This document shows, piece after piece, positions 11,413 through 23,152 of a stretch of 64,000 nucleotides of DNA (the first letter of the stretch is position 1; every line of letters begins with the position of its first letter). Where the stretch lies: contig JANJXV010000043.1 in NCBI GenBank assembly GCA_024803745.1, positions 2,811,501 through 2,875,500 of the forward strand, written 5' to 3'. The position numbers and the translations under genes are program-made. The notes under the pieces were generated by a model. That model had not been told where the DNA came from, did no database searches, and was given only the letters and a program-made list of their open reading frames with translations. Source of the stretch: Megascapheus bottae. Its lineage: Eukaryota > Chordata > Mammalia > Rodentia > Geomyidae.

Positions 11413-12848
11413 TTATTTTTGAGGGTTGATTTTATAGCCTGCTACTCTTCCAAAGTTTTGAATCAGCTCAAGGAGCTTGGGAGTAGAGTCTATAGGATTC
11501 TTTAAATACAGAATCATGTCATGTGCAAAGAGGGATAGTTTTATTTCCTCTTTGCCTACTTGGATCCCCTTTATGCTTGCTTCTTGCCTTATTGCACTGG
11601 CTAGGAAATCTAGTACTATGTTAAAGAGTAGTGGAGAGAGTGGGCATCCTTGTCTCATTCCTGATTTTAGAGGGAATGGCTTTAGATTTTCACCATTAAG
11701 TGTAATACTAGCAGTGGATTTCTCATACACAGCCTTTATTACATTGAGGAATGTTCCATGGATTCCTAGTTTCTCCAGAGCTTTTACCATAAAGGGGTGT
11801 TGGATCTTGTCAAATGCCTTTTCTGCGTATATTGAGACAACCATGTGATTTTGTCCTTGCTCCTGTTGATATGTTGAATTATATTCAATGATTTGCGTCT
11901 GTTGAACGAGCTTTGCTTCCCTGTGATGAATCCAGTTTGATCACAGTATATAATTTTTTTGATGAGTTGTTGTATACGGTTGGCCAGTATTTTGTTGAAA
12001 AGTTTTGTATCGATGTTCATCAAAGAGATAGGTCTATATTTCTCTTTCTTTGATGAATCTCTGTCTGGATTGGGGATGAGGGTTATACTGGCTTCATAGA
12101 ATGAGTTTGGTAAGAACTTTCATTTTCAATTTCTTTGAACAGTTTGAGGAGTATTGGTGTGAGTTCTGCTTTGAAGAACTTATAGAATTCAGCTGTGAAT
12201 CCATCTGGCCCTGGGCTTTTCTTAGGTGGAATTTCTCTAATTGCCATTTCTATTTCAGAGCTTGAAATAGGCCTGTTGATTTGGCTTAGTTCTTCTTGGT
12301 TCAGTGTGAGTATGTTAATATTGGATAGGAATTCGTCCATTTCATCTAGATTCTCAAATTTGTTGGCATAAAGGTTTGAGAAGTATTCCCTCATGATATT
12401 CTGGATCTTGGTAATTTCTGTCGTGATATTACGATTTTCATCTGCCATTTTGTTTATTTCGATATGCTCTCTTCTTTTTTTGGTAAGACTTGCTAAGGGA
12501 TTGTCAATTTTGTTAATTCTTTCAAAGAACCAACTCCTTGATTTGTTGATTCTTTCTATAGTGTTTTTTGATTCCAAATCAGTTAATTGTGCTTTGATTT
12601 TAATAATTTGCTTTCTTCTACTGGGATTAGGGTTGGTTTGTTGCTCTTTTTCCAGGAGCTTAAGGTGAGACATTAACTTGTTGGTTTGCAATTTTTCCAA
12701 CTTGTTCTTGTAGGCACTCAGTGCTATAAATTTTCCTCTGAGTACTACCTTTGCTGTGTCCCAAAGGAGTTGGCATTTTGTGTGCTCCTTACTGTTAAAT
12801 TTCATAAACTGTTGGATTTCTGTTCTGATCTCTTCGATGAACCATTGG
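11413..12848 (-). pseudogene. L1 ORF2 middle part (RT domain), inverted half
   Basis: The minus strand reads the pre-RT region (LMSHLKLLEKEQQTNP, then [20 protein letters not shown]), then RT motif [15 protein letters not shown] (12083-12848), then in another frame [16 protein letters not shown] and [14 protein letters not shown] (11413-11844). The RT catalytic box reads F-A-H-D instead of the family's F/Y-A-D-D, so the first catalytic aspartate is lost. The same change occurs in the L1 at 41895-44246. Frameshifts near 11800-12090 break the frame. The expected downstream sequence is in the plus-strand half. Confidence 0.88.
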
Positions 12849-14010
12849 CAATTCAAAATTTCATATGGAAAAATAAAAGACCCCATATAGCAAAAACACT
12901 TCTTAGCAGAAAGAACAGCGCTGGGCAAATTTCAATTCCAAACTTTAGACTCTATTACAGAACTATAATTATCAAAACAGCTTGGTACTGGCACAGGAAC
13001 AGGCCTGAAGACCAATGGAATAGAACTGAGGACCCAGATACTAAACCACAGACCAATGGCCACCTAATCTTTGACAAGGGAGCCAAAAAAACTAGAATAG
13101 AAGAAAGACAGTCTCTTCAACAAGTCGTGCTGGCAGAACTGGTTAAGCACCTGCAGAAAACGAAAGTTGGATCCTTCTTTGTCACCTTGCACTAGAATTA
13201 ACTCCAAATGGATCAAAGACCTGGAGGTAAAAGCTGACACACTGAAAACTTTACAGGAAGAAATAGGAGATACATTGGCCTCCTTGGCAAAGGTTGAAAC
13301 TTACTTAATAAGGACCAAGAATCACAACAAATCAGAGAAAGGCTGGATAAGTGGGACTGCATTAAACTGCAGAGCTTTTGTATGGCAAAGGACATAGCTA
13401 GTAAACTAATTAGGAAGCCTACAGAGTGGGAGAATATCTTCACCAACCAAACAACGGACAAAGGCCTCTTATCTAAAATATATCAACAACTCAAAAAATT
13501 GAATCACTCCAAAACTAATCTCCAAAGTAACAACCATCCCATTAAAAATGGGCCAAAGACTTAAAGAGAGTCTTCTCTGAAGAAGAAACAAAAATGGCCT
13601 ATAGACACATGAAGAAATGCTCAACATCTCTGGTCATAAAAGAAATGCAAATCAAAACAACTCTAAGATTCCACCTCACTCTAGTTAGAATGGCCAGGAT
13701 GAGGAAAATGAATAATAACAGATGCTGTAGGGGATGTGGCCAGGAGGGATCACTATTACACTGTTGGTGGGAGTGCAAACTCGTTCAACCACTATGGAAA
13801 GCAGTGTGGCAGTGTCTCAAAAGGCTAAACATAGAACTGCCCTATGACCCAACAATTCCACTACTTGGCATTTACCCAACCATCCAGAAACAAGGGCATA
13901 CTAAACCCACTAGCACAACAATGTTCATTGCAGCACTATTCACCATAGCAAAGATATGGAACCAACCTAGATGTCCCTCAGTTAATGAGTGGATCAACAA
14001 TTTGTGATAT
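12849..14010 (+). pseudogene. L1 ORF2 C-terminal part, plus-strand half
   Basis: From the junction the plus strand reads [40 protein letters not shown] and [20 protein letters not shown]. It continues through [18 protein letters not shown] (13195-13250, shifted frame), then [19 protein letters not shown] and the Cys/His-rich tail [20 protein letters not shown] (about 13720-13790). It ends at WINNL near 14007. Several frameshifts split it. The C-terminal Cys-rich motif is the nucleic-acid-binding region of ORF2p. Confidence 0.9.
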
Positions 14011-14639
14011 TTGTACACAATGGAATTCTATGCTGCTGTCAGAAAGAATGACATCGCCCCATTTGTTAGGAAATGGAAAGACTTAGAAAAAAATCATATT
14101 AAGTGAAGTAAGCCAGACTCAAAGGAACTTAGGCTGAATGGTTTCCCTCATTCGTCATAATCTGTAGAAACCTTCGGCTTTACTAGTAGAGATCTGCAAT
14201 AGAGTAAAATCGTGATACATAAGGCCATAAGGCCATATAGTATGAAGGTAATTGAAAGGACCTCCAGGATATTGAAACAAAAGCCATATAATGAATGATT
14301 GTTGTCCTTAATGTACTATGTTGTCTCTCATCTCCTTTGCTGTCCCTTGGTTATCTCATATTGTTACAGTATCTCACTTTGTTACCTGATATATCAGATA
14401 TATTTGTATTTGGTTATTTGAAAATCGATAGGGAATGGGGGAAAACCAATACGGGTGGGGGGTGTGGGGGAGGGAAATGGGTACCAAGACATGTGAAAGG
14501 GTATCAATGTACGTGAATTAATGCACCTTCTATCTGGCAAATATCATATAACCCTTTTACTAATTACAATAAAAAATTCAAAAGAAAAAAGACTGTAAAG
14601 CATATAATCTTCAATAAATGTTTACTGAATTGATGTTAA

Positions 14640-15000
14640 AAAAACATATTAAGAAACCTAAGTAAGGCAGACCCAAAGGAACATAGGCTCAGTGGTTTCT
14701 CTCATTGGCAATAATTAGTAAACATATAGGACTCTTCTAGCAGAGGATTACAATAGCATAAAACCTAAATTCATAAGGTAATGTAGGATGAGACTAAATG
14801 AAAAGATCTCTAAGTTAGGGAAACTAGAGCTTTATCTTTTGTGATAGTTGTTCTTAATGTACTATGTTATTTCTCTACTCCTTTGTTGTCCTTTGGTTAA
14901 TCTCATATTGTTACTATACTTGACTGTGTTCCCTGGCGTATTGTATATACGTTGGATTATTTGAAATAGGAAAGGGAGTGGGTCTAAGGACTCACTAACG
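14640..15000 (+). mobile_element. L1 3' UTR fragment
   Basis: The plus-strand sequence parallels 14100-14520 (AACCTAAGTAAGGCAGACCC, then a GTTTCTCTCATTGGCAATAA stretch, then the GTTACTATACTTGACTGTGT region). It is diverged and lacks the terminal A-tail. The exact ends are uncertain. Confidence 0.75.
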
Positions 15001-15046
15001 TGGATGGGGTGGTGAAAGGAACAAATGCCTAATAGTTTTGAAACAT

Positions 15047-15345
15047 GTCTTTTGTAAACAAAGCTGGTTTAGTCTATGCATAGATGACAAGATGAAACAT
15101 ATGACTAATAATAGGCTATACAGGAAGGCAATTCCACGTTACAAACCCTTTGGACAATTCCCAGAAAATTCATAAAGGAAATACCTAGAATATCAATGTA
15201 TTGAATGGGGGACGAGTAGGAAGGATTGAATCACATGGAATCAGTGAACAGTGGAGAATTTTCTCACAATACTCAACATGCATGTATAAGACAAAGTGTG
15301 TCTATTAATGTTTCTGTTGGTGGATAGAGAGGGGGAGTATTTTGG
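15047..15345 (-). repeat. Low-copy block Y, inverted partial copy
   Basis: This matches the reverse complement of 16906-17300. Shared landmarks are CTATGCATAGATGACA, CCCTTTGGACAATTCCCAGA and ATCACATGGAATCAGTGAAC. Together the two form inverted arms of about 300 bp separated by an L1, block X and a SINE. Other copies are at 33660-33960, about 40100-40560 (partial) and 56640-57060. Confidence 0.85.
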
Positions 15346-15351
15346 AAGGTG

Positions 15352-16325
15352 TGGTTTTTTTTCAAATATTTTATTGTAATTACTAGAAGGGTTACAGTAT
15401 ATTCACCAGAAAGAAGGTGCATTAATTCACATACATTGATACCTTTCTTATGCCTTGGTCCCCATTTCTCTCCTCACCACCCCCACCCCTCATCTTGTTT
15501 TCTCCCCTTCCCTATCCACTTTCAAATAACCAAATACAAATGTGTCCAATATATCAGATAACAAAGTGAGATACTCTAACAATATGGGATAACCAAGGGA
15601 CAACAAAAGAGATGAGAGATAATATAGTACATAAAGGAAAACAATCACTCATTATATGTCTTTTGTTTCTATATCCAGAGGTGCTTTCATTTAGTGTCAT
15701 ACTATATTGCCTTATGTATCAAGGTTTTGCTCTATTGCAAATCTCTGCTAGGAGAGACCCAGGTTTCTACTGATTATGGAAATGAAGGAAACTATTGAGC
15801 CTATCTTCCTTTGAGTCTGGCTTCACTTAATATTATTTTTTCTAAGTCTTTAAATTTCCTAACAAATGGGGCGATGACGTTCTTTCTGACAGCAGCATAG
15901 AATTGCATTGTGTACAAATACCATATCTTGTTGATTCACTCATCAACTGAGGGAAATCTACGTTGGTTCCATATCTTTGCTATGGTAAATAGTGCTGCAA
16001 TGAACATTGTTGTGCTGGTGGATTTAGTATGCCCTTGTTTCTAGACAATTGGGTAAATGCCTAGTAGTGGAATTGCTGGGTCATAGGAGAGCTCTATGGT
16101 TGGTCTTTTGAGGCACTTCCATACTGCTTTCCATAGTGATTGAACGAGTTTGCACTCCCACCAACAGTGTAGTAGTGATCCCCTCCTGGGCACATCACCT
16201 CCAGCATCTGTTATTATTAGTTTTCTTGATCTCAGCCATTCTAACTAGAGTGAGGTGGAATCTTAGAGTTCTGATTTGCATTTCTTTTATGACAAGAGAT
16301 GTTGAGATTTTCTTCATGTGTTAGT
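15352..16325 (-). mobile_element. L1 3' end, minus strand
   Basis: It begins on the left with the reverse complement of the L1 tail (TATTTTATTGTAATTACTAG) and continues through the 3' UTR into the ORF2 C-terminus (about 15850-16325, ending at the region of CATTTCTTTTATGACAAGAG). It is 5'-truncated at about 16325. It lies between the Y' arm and block X. Confidence 0.9.
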
Positions 16326-16339
16326 ATTTTGGGTGAGGA

Positions 16340-16640
16340 AAAAAATAATAAATGACTTTCCTTGCTATTTAACCTAGAAAAATATTAAATACACTTTCCC
16401 ACATGACAGAAGGTTCACTGGCATGTAAAACATGGTTCAAACAAATGAAACTGCCTAAAATAAATCATATGAAAAGTGTGTCTCATCGTTTATAATTTTT
16501 CAGTATGGGGAGGCTCTGTGTGTCCTGATGTCACTTCTGGAATCTGCTATAGCATACCACCATGTGCATTTAACTGGCATTTCTAAATAAAATTTTGCAT
16601 TTCACATGAGTCATTGATGAGAGTTAAATATACATTACAT
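16340..16640 (+). repeat. Low-copy block X
   Basis: This sequence recurs in inverted orientation at 36835-37150 and, more diverged, at about 40725-40990 (inverted) and 56160-56340 (direct). Shared landmarks with 36835-37150 include TATGGGGAGGCTCTGTGTGT and GAATCTGCTATAGCATACCA allowing a few mismatches. No coding potential is seen. Confidence 0.8.
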
Positions 16641-16654
16641 TCTGTTTTCAACAT

Positions 16655-16905
16655 TTTTTGTGCCACTCCTTGTGTTTGAACTCAGGGATTAGACACTGCC
16701 CATGAGTTTTGTGGCTCAAGTCCAGTGCTCCACTCCTTGAGCCACAGTGCCACTTCCAGCCCTTGCTGAGTAGTCTACTGGAGATAAGAGTCTCACAGAC
16801 TTTCCTGCCCATTCTGGCTTAAAAACCTGATCTTAACTCACAGCATCCTGAGTAGCTCGTATCACAGATGGGAGCCAACAGTGCAGCCTTGGTTCAGAGA
16901 TATTA
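16655..16905 (-). mobile_element. SINE, B1/7SL-like composite
   Basis: On the minus strand it begins near 16905 with a GGCTCCCATCTGTGATACGA-type head (equivalent to a 'GGTGGCTCA...TGTAATCC' start). It continues through a GGCAGGAAAGTCTGTGAGAC stretch and the GTGGCTCAAGGAGTGGAGCA region to the CTGAGTTC-type tail. In the inverted paralogue at 33961-36830 this SINE is interrupted by L1s, so this copy is the uninterrupted state. Confidence 0.85.
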
Positions 16906-17300
16906 ATTCTTCACTTGTTTTTAGACAGAACTTTCCACTTAAGACATTTGTGTACATGTACAATGCATCTTAAACCCGATCACACCTTCCAAAATTCTCC
17001 CTCTAACCCTTCCCCAACGGAAACATTGATATCCACCTTCCTTTTATACATGAACATTAAGTATGGTAAAAAAAATTTCCACTGTCTGTTCACTGATTCC
17101 ATGTGATCCATTCCTTCTTGGTAGTCCCCTATTCAATACACTGATATTCTAGATATTTCCTTTATGAATTGTCTGGGAACTGTCCAAAGGGATTGCAACG
17201 CAGAATGGCCTTTCTGTATAGCCTATAATTAGCCATACTTTGCATCATGTCATCTATGCATAGACTAGACCAGCTTTGTTTATCAAAGGACATGCTTCAA
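16906..17300 (+). repeat. Low-copy block Y
   Basis: The fullest uninterrupted copy of block Y, from TTCACTTGTTTTTAGACAGA to the CTATGCATAGACTAGACCAG region. It is the inverted partner of 15047-15345 and of 33660-33960, and parallels 56640-57060 in direct orientation. Small frames (16915-17106 and 17247-17684) have no recognised domain. Confidence 0.82.
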
Positions 17301-18060
17301 AACTGTTCTTTCAGGCCTTTGTTCCTCACCTGCCATCCATGTTGGTGGGTCCTTAGAGATGATTTGCTTGGCACCAGTTGGCAAATTGGGAGCTCTGGGC
17401 ATTGTGCATCCACAATCATAGAAGAGCCTATTACCAGCCAGTCCCCTGACATCTCCCTAAATATCTTCAATGCAATATTAGCCCCAGTTGGAAATTCTCC
17501 TGTGTTTCCCTATTCTTGGTCCACTGTGAGGATTGAGCCTGAGGTTTTCATACACTTCAGGCATGGGACAATCTTTTCATCTGTACTTCATGGACATGAC
17601 CCAACAGAGACGCAATGCAGCCAAGTGTGTAGTGAGTGTACCACACTATTCATACAAGTGTGTTTTCTGCAAGCTTCCTGGTGATTTAGAGTTTTCCTTC
17701 TTTTCTCAATATACAGTGAAATGTCTTAACTAAAGAGCAAACAACTGTAAGTACTGTTTCTGCATAATGAAGACAAGCCAGAAACTTGGAATTCTGTTAG
17801 AGGAGATCAACAAATAGCAGTAGTGAAGAATGTAAGTTATTACATTGTTCCGCTGCAGCTCACAGGAATCCTATGTAAAATTTTTTATTGTTTTCCTATA
17901 GGCTGCCTTGTTATCTAATAGAATATGACTGAAAAAACTATTTGTACGGAGGTGGTGGTAGATGGTTTGATTTAAAAAAACAGCATGAATATAACTTTCT
18001 ATTTGTCTATTGTCACCGAATATTTAATATTGGAAAGTGATTTGTGAAAGACCTTGTTAG
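17301..18060. other. No gene recognised
   Basis: The flank of block Y. Part of it (about 17300-17420) is weakly similar to 57050-57130. The frames at 17247-17684 and 17533-17733 resemble nothing I know. Confidence 0.4.
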
Positions 18061-18395
18061 GCCCCCAGTGAGAACTTGTCTCTCTGACTTCGAGGCAGAG
18101 AATAGCAGATTCTTGTTGAGGGGATTACTGACTGATTACAAAACAAAGCTGCAGGGGTCAAAGCTAGAAACCAGTATGGGAGTTGCAATAATCAGAAGAT
18201 GATTGAAAAGGAAGAAATCCAATCGCTAAATGTCAAACAACATTGCATAAATCTCAGGAATCCCGTGCTACACTGTCAGCAAATTCCTCAATTCCTGAAA
18301 TCACTTCAAGAAGAAGCAGATATCATATCGGAGATCTTGATTTATTTATATGTAGGAAACTGAGGAGTTCGTGTTATTTTTAAGTTTACTTCAGT
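18060..18395 (+). repeat. Duplicated block, paralogue of 57150-57440
   Basis: It shares long near-identical runs with 57150-57440, for example GATGATTGAAAAGGAAGAAA and AAGAAGCAGATATCATATCG followed by GATCTTGATTTATTTATATG. Same orientation. It is part of a larger direct duplication. Confidence 0.88.
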
Positions 18396-18613
18396 CCCAG
18401 TCCTGGTGTCTCATACTTGTAATCCTAGCTGCTTAACAGGCTGAGCTCTGTGGGTAGAGGTTCAAAGCCAACATAGGCAGCAAAACCTGTGAGTTCTCAT
18501 CTCTAACTACCAGGAAACCAAAAGTGGGGTTTCTTACTCAAGTGGTTGAGCTTTCCTTTGGGCAGGAAAACCTCAAGGCCTGTACCGACGCCCAGGTCAA
18601 AATCCTAGGATCC

Positions 18614-18620
<7 letters not shown>
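18396..18620 (+). mobile_element. SINE, B1/7SL-like composite
   Basis: The head GTGTCTCATACTTGTAATCC is followed by AGCTGCTTAACAGGCTGAG, a CCAACATAGGCAGCAAAACC stretch and a CAAGTGGTTGAGC segment. It ends in an AG microsatellite. A truncated head of the paralogous copy is at about 57438-57495. Confidence 0.85.

Positions 18621-18684
<64 letters not shown>
18619..18684 (+). repeat. (AG)n microsatellite
   Basis: An uninterrupted GA dinucleotide tract of about 65 bp, at the 3' tail of the preceding SINE. Confidence 0.98.
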
Positions 18685-18687
<3 letters not shown>

Positions 18688-18931
18688 AGGAAACAAAGCA
18701 AGTATGCAGAAATCTAGGAGCTGGCAAACACATTGGAATAAAAAGAATTTCAGAGATTAAAAAAAAAACTGCTGTGAATTACACTGTAGTGAAGAATAAT
18801 CTGTATTTTCTCTGATCAGAAAACACTGCCTATAATGTTCTAACATAGTTGAGTATCTACAATGAATACATAAATGGAAATATATGAGACATAAAACGAT
18901 CTAGGATTATTGGGTTTGTCACAACTGAAAA

Positions 18932-19987
18932 GTGTGGAACAGAATGTCAATATCAACTATGCATATTTATGTTCAAAATCATTGTGGAATTCTGACTTTT
19001 TCATTTTGTATTGTTCTCTCTTTATATCAAAGGACTCCAATTAATGCAGAGCAGTGCAATCTAACACACATCTCAGAATTTTACCTCCTGGGAGTCTCAA
19101 ATGACCCTGAGATAAAACCCTCGCTCTTTGGGCTCTTTCTGTCCATGTTCCTGATCACTGGGTACAGAAATCTGCTCATCATCCTGGCTGTCACCTCTGA
19201 CTCCCATCTCCACACCCCCATGTACTTCTTCCTTTCCATCCTCTCCTTAGCTGACATTGGATTCACCTCCACCACAGTCCCCAAGATGCTGGTGAACATC
19301 CACACTCACAGCAGAGCCATCTCCTATGTGGGCTGAATCATCCAGGTGTCTGTTTTTCTCACTTTTGGTTGTATGGATGTTTTGCTTCTTAGTGTGATGG
19401 CCTATAACCCCTTTGTGGCCATGTTTCACCCCCTGAATTATCCTCTCATCATTAAACCTTGTCTCTGTGTCTTCTTGATTCTGTTGTCATTTGTTACCAG
19501 CTTCTTGAATGGACAGCTGCATGTGTGGATGGCCTGACAGATGACCAATTTCAAGGAGGTAGAAATTCGAGTTTCTTCTGTGACCCTTCTCAAGTCCTGG
19601 AACTTTCCTGTAAGCACACATTCATTAATAATTTATTTAAATATATTATTGCTACCATTTTCAGATTTCCTTCCTATCTTATTAATTCTTTTCTCTTACT
19701 ACAATTTTATTTCTTCAGTGCTGAGAATGTCCTCTTCAAATGGGAAGTACAAAATCTTCTCCACATGTGGCTCTCACCTGTCCGTGGTCTGCTTATTCTT
19801 TGGGACCTCAGTGGGGATCTACTTTGAGTCAGCTCTGTCACATTCTCCTAGGGACAGTGCTGTGTCCTCAGCAATGTACACAGTGGTCACTCCTCTCCTG
19901 AATCCCTTCATCTACAGACTGAGGAACAATGATCTCAAAAATGCCCTGAGCAGGTTGTACAAACCACGAGCTGACAACAGCAGGTAG
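18932..19987 (+). pseudogene. Olfactory receptor relic A (OR7-like)
   Basis: A class-A GPCR of the OR family. Landmarks are [20 protein letters not shown] (N-terminus), [20 protein letters not shown] (TM2), [25 protein letters not shown] (TM3/IL2; the family's MAYDRFVAI motif has lost D and R), GKYKIFSTCGSHLSVV (TM6) and PLLNPFIYRLRN (TM7). It is broken by an in-frame TGA at 19334-19336 where SYVGC is expected, and another TGA at 19535-19537. Two compensating frameshifts lie around 19560 and 19680. The TM1 GN is also altered (GYRNLLII). No convincing initiator ATG lies at the usual position. ORs detect odorants at the cilia of olfactory neurons, and this copy cannot work. The TM7 and TM2 style suggests family 7, moderately certain. 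Confidence 0.93.
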
Positions 19988-20319
19988 GAAGTTTATTGGT
20001 TACATAGTTTTTGCACAAGCAACAAGGTTGAGCATATAATCTGATAAAATCTACCTGTTTGAATACCTGATTATTCTAGTTTCATTAGTACAATCCATTC
20101 TTAGAAAGGTCCTGGCTATATCAGGATAGATTCCTAAAGGAGGAATGTATGTTTTCAATGTTTAAATTGTTACTTTGTAAAGAATGATGAATGTCTGCAG
20201 ATGGTGGGCCCAGCAAAGAATTTAGCAAGGATTGAGTGGCAAGTTTTTAATATGTATAATTTACCTCAAGAAAATTGGACAGTAACAGACCTTTATGTTT
20301 TTTGTGTGTCTCATCTATT

Positions 20320-20962
20320 TCTTTTTTTATTGTAATTAGTAAAAGGGTTACATGATATTTGCCAGGTAGAATGTGCATTAATTCACATACATTGATACCC
20401 TTTCACATGTCTTGGTATACATTTCCCTCCCCCCACACCCCCCCACCCATCTTGGTTTTCTCCCCTTCCCTATCAAATTTCAAATATCCAAATACAAATA
20501 AATTCAATATATCAGATAACAAAGTGAGATGCTATAACAATATGAGATAAACACGGGACAGCAAAGGAGATGAGAGACAACATAGTACATTAAGGAAAAC
20601 AACCATTTATTATATGGCTTTTGTTTCAATATCCTGGAGGTCCTTTCAATTAGCTTCACATTATATGGCCTTATGTATCAAGATTTTGCTGTATTGCAGA
20701 TCTCTGCTAGTAGAGCCCAAGGTTTCTACTGATTGTGACAAATGAGGGAAACCATTGAGCCTAAGTTCCTTTGAGTCTGGCTTACTTCACTTAATATGAT
20801 TTTTTCTAAGTCTTTCCATTTCCTAACAAATGGGGCGATGTCATTCTTTCTGACAGCAGCATAGCATTCCATTGTGTACAAATACCACAAATACCACAAA
20901 TACCACAACTTGTTGATCCACTCATCAACTGAGGGACATCTACGTTGGTTCCATATCTTTAT
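20320..20962 (-). mobile_element. L1 3' end, minus strand
   Basis: It starts with TTTTTATTGTAATTAGTAAA (tail complement) and runs through the 3' UTR into the ORF2 end (20726-20962: YLYTMECYAAVRKNDIAPFV). It is 5'-truncated at about 20962. A CACAAATAC unit is repeated three times at about 20877-20906, a local slippage expansion within the ORF2 end. Confidence 0.92.
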
Positions 20963-21494
20963 GTTTTTTAAGCAGTCTTTAAAGTCATACTTTCTAATTG
21001 GTAGCCAGATATCCTGCCTCCTGCCTTTTGTTTTGAGTTATTTTAGACTTATAGCTTAGTCCCCTAATTGTTTACTATGATGTATTTTGTTATTTTAAAG
21101 GTGATATGTAGATGGGCTCCATTACATAATTCAAGTAAAAGTGTATTTCATTTGGGACAGTGTAATTCCTTTCTTCCCTTTCTTCCATAATATCTTTCAA
21201 AGAAAATTGAAAATCTTGTTTCCTAGTGAAATTATGTGAGGATAGACAAACCTAATCCACTGGCACCTACATTAGTTCTAGGCTGCTTGATTGTCTGGGT
21301 ACGTAAACTCTCTTATATGGGGTCTCATAATGCTTGAATGTGTTGGAGGAAGCAATGAAAGAGCAATCCAATACCTAATCTACAGGGACGTGAGTGGTTC
21401 CTTGGACAGTTGAGTTTTCATCTCAAATTCAGTGACAAAAACCAAGAGTAAGGGACATCGGCTTGGTCCAAGTATCAGCAACCCCGCACCTGTA
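20963..21494. other. No gene; an old repeat piece near 21090-21240
   Basis: The segment from about 21090 has the ATTTTAAAGGTGATATGTAG motif of the unclassified family also seen at 10736. The rest shows nothing recognisable. Confidence 0.4.
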
Positions 21495-22535
21495 GATTGA
21501 AGAAACCCCTGTATTATTGATAGTTGCATGCTCACAATTCACACACATGCACAGAAACAATTTGTATATGTTTCTAGTTATGAATATAGAGAGGTAGTAT
21601 TTTCTAATACTTATATGTATGCTATTTTAAGTATACATATAGGCACAATTACAATTTCATGGATTCACATAAAAAGGAATGATAACACCAGTGTGGTTTT
21701 CTGTCCAATACCAGGGTTTCAATTCAGGATCTCCTGTTTATATTCTGTTTCCTCAGCTTGTTTGCACATTTGAACTATATCTCCAGCCTGCCTTTTTGCT
21801 GAATAGTTAAAATGGGTTTTCAAACATTGTTTCCTAGCCAGACTGCCTTAATGACATTCACAGGACAGATAGAAAATCTTGAAGATAGAAGAGGAAAATG
21901 CAAGTGACACAAGAAGTAAGTAAAAGTACACCTATATCATTGACAAATATTTAAAAAAATGGTTTAGCTTGGCTCTGATATTAAGCTTCCCCAAATCCTG
22001 GACATGTGATAAGCCGTGCATAAGGAAGCAAGTTATGACTTTATCAGATCCAAACCATTGCTTTGTATGCATTGGGCTGATATGTTACATTAGGCCACAG
22101 GAGGTTATCTAGGCTGATCTCTGAAGGCAAACTACTGGGCTTTTCCTGACAGGCTTATTTCCATAACACAGGAGGATGACATATTGTGGGAAGGTAGATT
22201 CTGTAAGAATATAAATGTACAAAAGTCTGAACTTTACTTATTTAGTGTTTTTAGGTTCCTGGAGTTTGAACTTGGCCTGGGCACTGTCTCTGAGCTCTTA
22301 GGCTCAAGGATACCACCCTACCCCTGGGCCTGGGTTCTGTCCCTGAGCTCTGTAGCTCAAGTCTACCACCCTACCCTTGAGGCAAGCCCCTCTTCCATTT
22401 TCTAGAAGATAATTGGAATTAAGTGTCTTAGGTGCTTTTGTGCCCCAGCTGGCTTTTAACCTTGATCCTCAGATAGCCTCTCTGGTAGTGTGGACTATGT
22501 TTGAGTGCTTCTACAGTATATCGTTAGTTGATAGT
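21495..22535 (+). repeat. Duplicated block, paralogue of 58230-59290
   Basis: Long direct similarity to 58230-59290. Shared runs include GCTCACAATTCACACA, CAAGTAAAAGTACACCTATA and ATTAAGCTTCCCCAAATCCT. It contains a minus-strand B1-like SINE at about 22240-22400 that is shared by both copies and is therefore older than the duplication. No gene is seen. Confidence 0.9.
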
Positions 22536-23089
22536 TTTACTGTTGTTGACAGAAAGCATCTTTCTATTCCCTACGTTCATGACAAAAGTTATTTCACTCC
22601 AACCATGTACATTTCACCTTCATAGACCAACTATTAAAATTTATAATAGTGGCTTTTCTCTTCTAGTAAATTATAGGTACACATAGCATTAGACTGAGGG
22701 TAAAACATCACTACTTAGAACTCTGGTTTTTGAAACAAATACTACTTAACTGTATTTCAAGTTTTCTAGTATTTCACTGGCACTTAGGTCAGTTTTACAT
22801 TGCAGACCAACCAGAAAAACTACATGATTGAGTGTTGGTTCTTCAGTATCAAAGAACTGAGTAACTAAATCTTTACAGTAGAAAATTAGTTGTTGCTGAG
22901 ATTTCCTTGCTTAAGGATGGTGCTGTACCACTGAGTCAAAACTCTCATTTCCTCACTTTTTGGAGGGGGTATGCATTTTGAGGAGCTTACTTCACTAGGG
23001 AAAACAGGCCCCTGCACTTCTCGCACAGCCTTGTTGGAACCATGAACTTCAGATTGCCATTTCCTGAAGAGCTAGGATTGCTGTTGGCC

Positions 23090-23152
23090 AACTGTGGGGT
23101 CAGTGACCGACTGTGGGGTCAGTGACCATGACTGTGGGGTCAGTGACCTTGG
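23090..23152 (+). repeat. Short tandem repeat of a GGGGTCAGTGACC motif (3 copies)
   Basis: ACTGTGGGGTCAGTGACC occurs three times in a row with small spacers. It is followed at about 23212-23265 by two copies of TCATTTAACCTGTTTGGGAC. Confidence 0.95.

Larger units (their letters stand above)
11080..14580 (+). mobile_element. Twin-primed (5'-inverted) L1
   Basis: The 3' segment is on the plus strand (about 12848-14580, ending in ATTACAATAAAAAATTC). The 5' segment is inverted (about 11080-12848, minus strand). The inverted part ends, in L1 coordinates, at CAAAATTTCATATGGAA, and the plus part begins at that same place, with about 20 nt present on both sides. This is the layout known for twin priming during target-primed reverse transcription. 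A convincing target-site duplication was not found by eye. Confidence 0.9.

Noticed and set aside
11477..11848. 123-aa plus-strand frame ([16 protein letters not shown]...), recurring at 61512-61835 and 44004-44261
   Set aside because: Antisense shadow of L1 ORF2 reverse transcriptase; it recurs only because the L1 does.
17247..17733. 145-aa and 66-aa plus-strand frames
   Set aside because: No recognisable motif, and the region is a duplicated non-coding block whose paralogues do not keep the frame.
20877..20906. CACAAATAC triplication as a regulatory repeat
   Set aside because: It lies in the L1 ORF2 end and is simple slippage; neighbouring L1 copies have a single unit.
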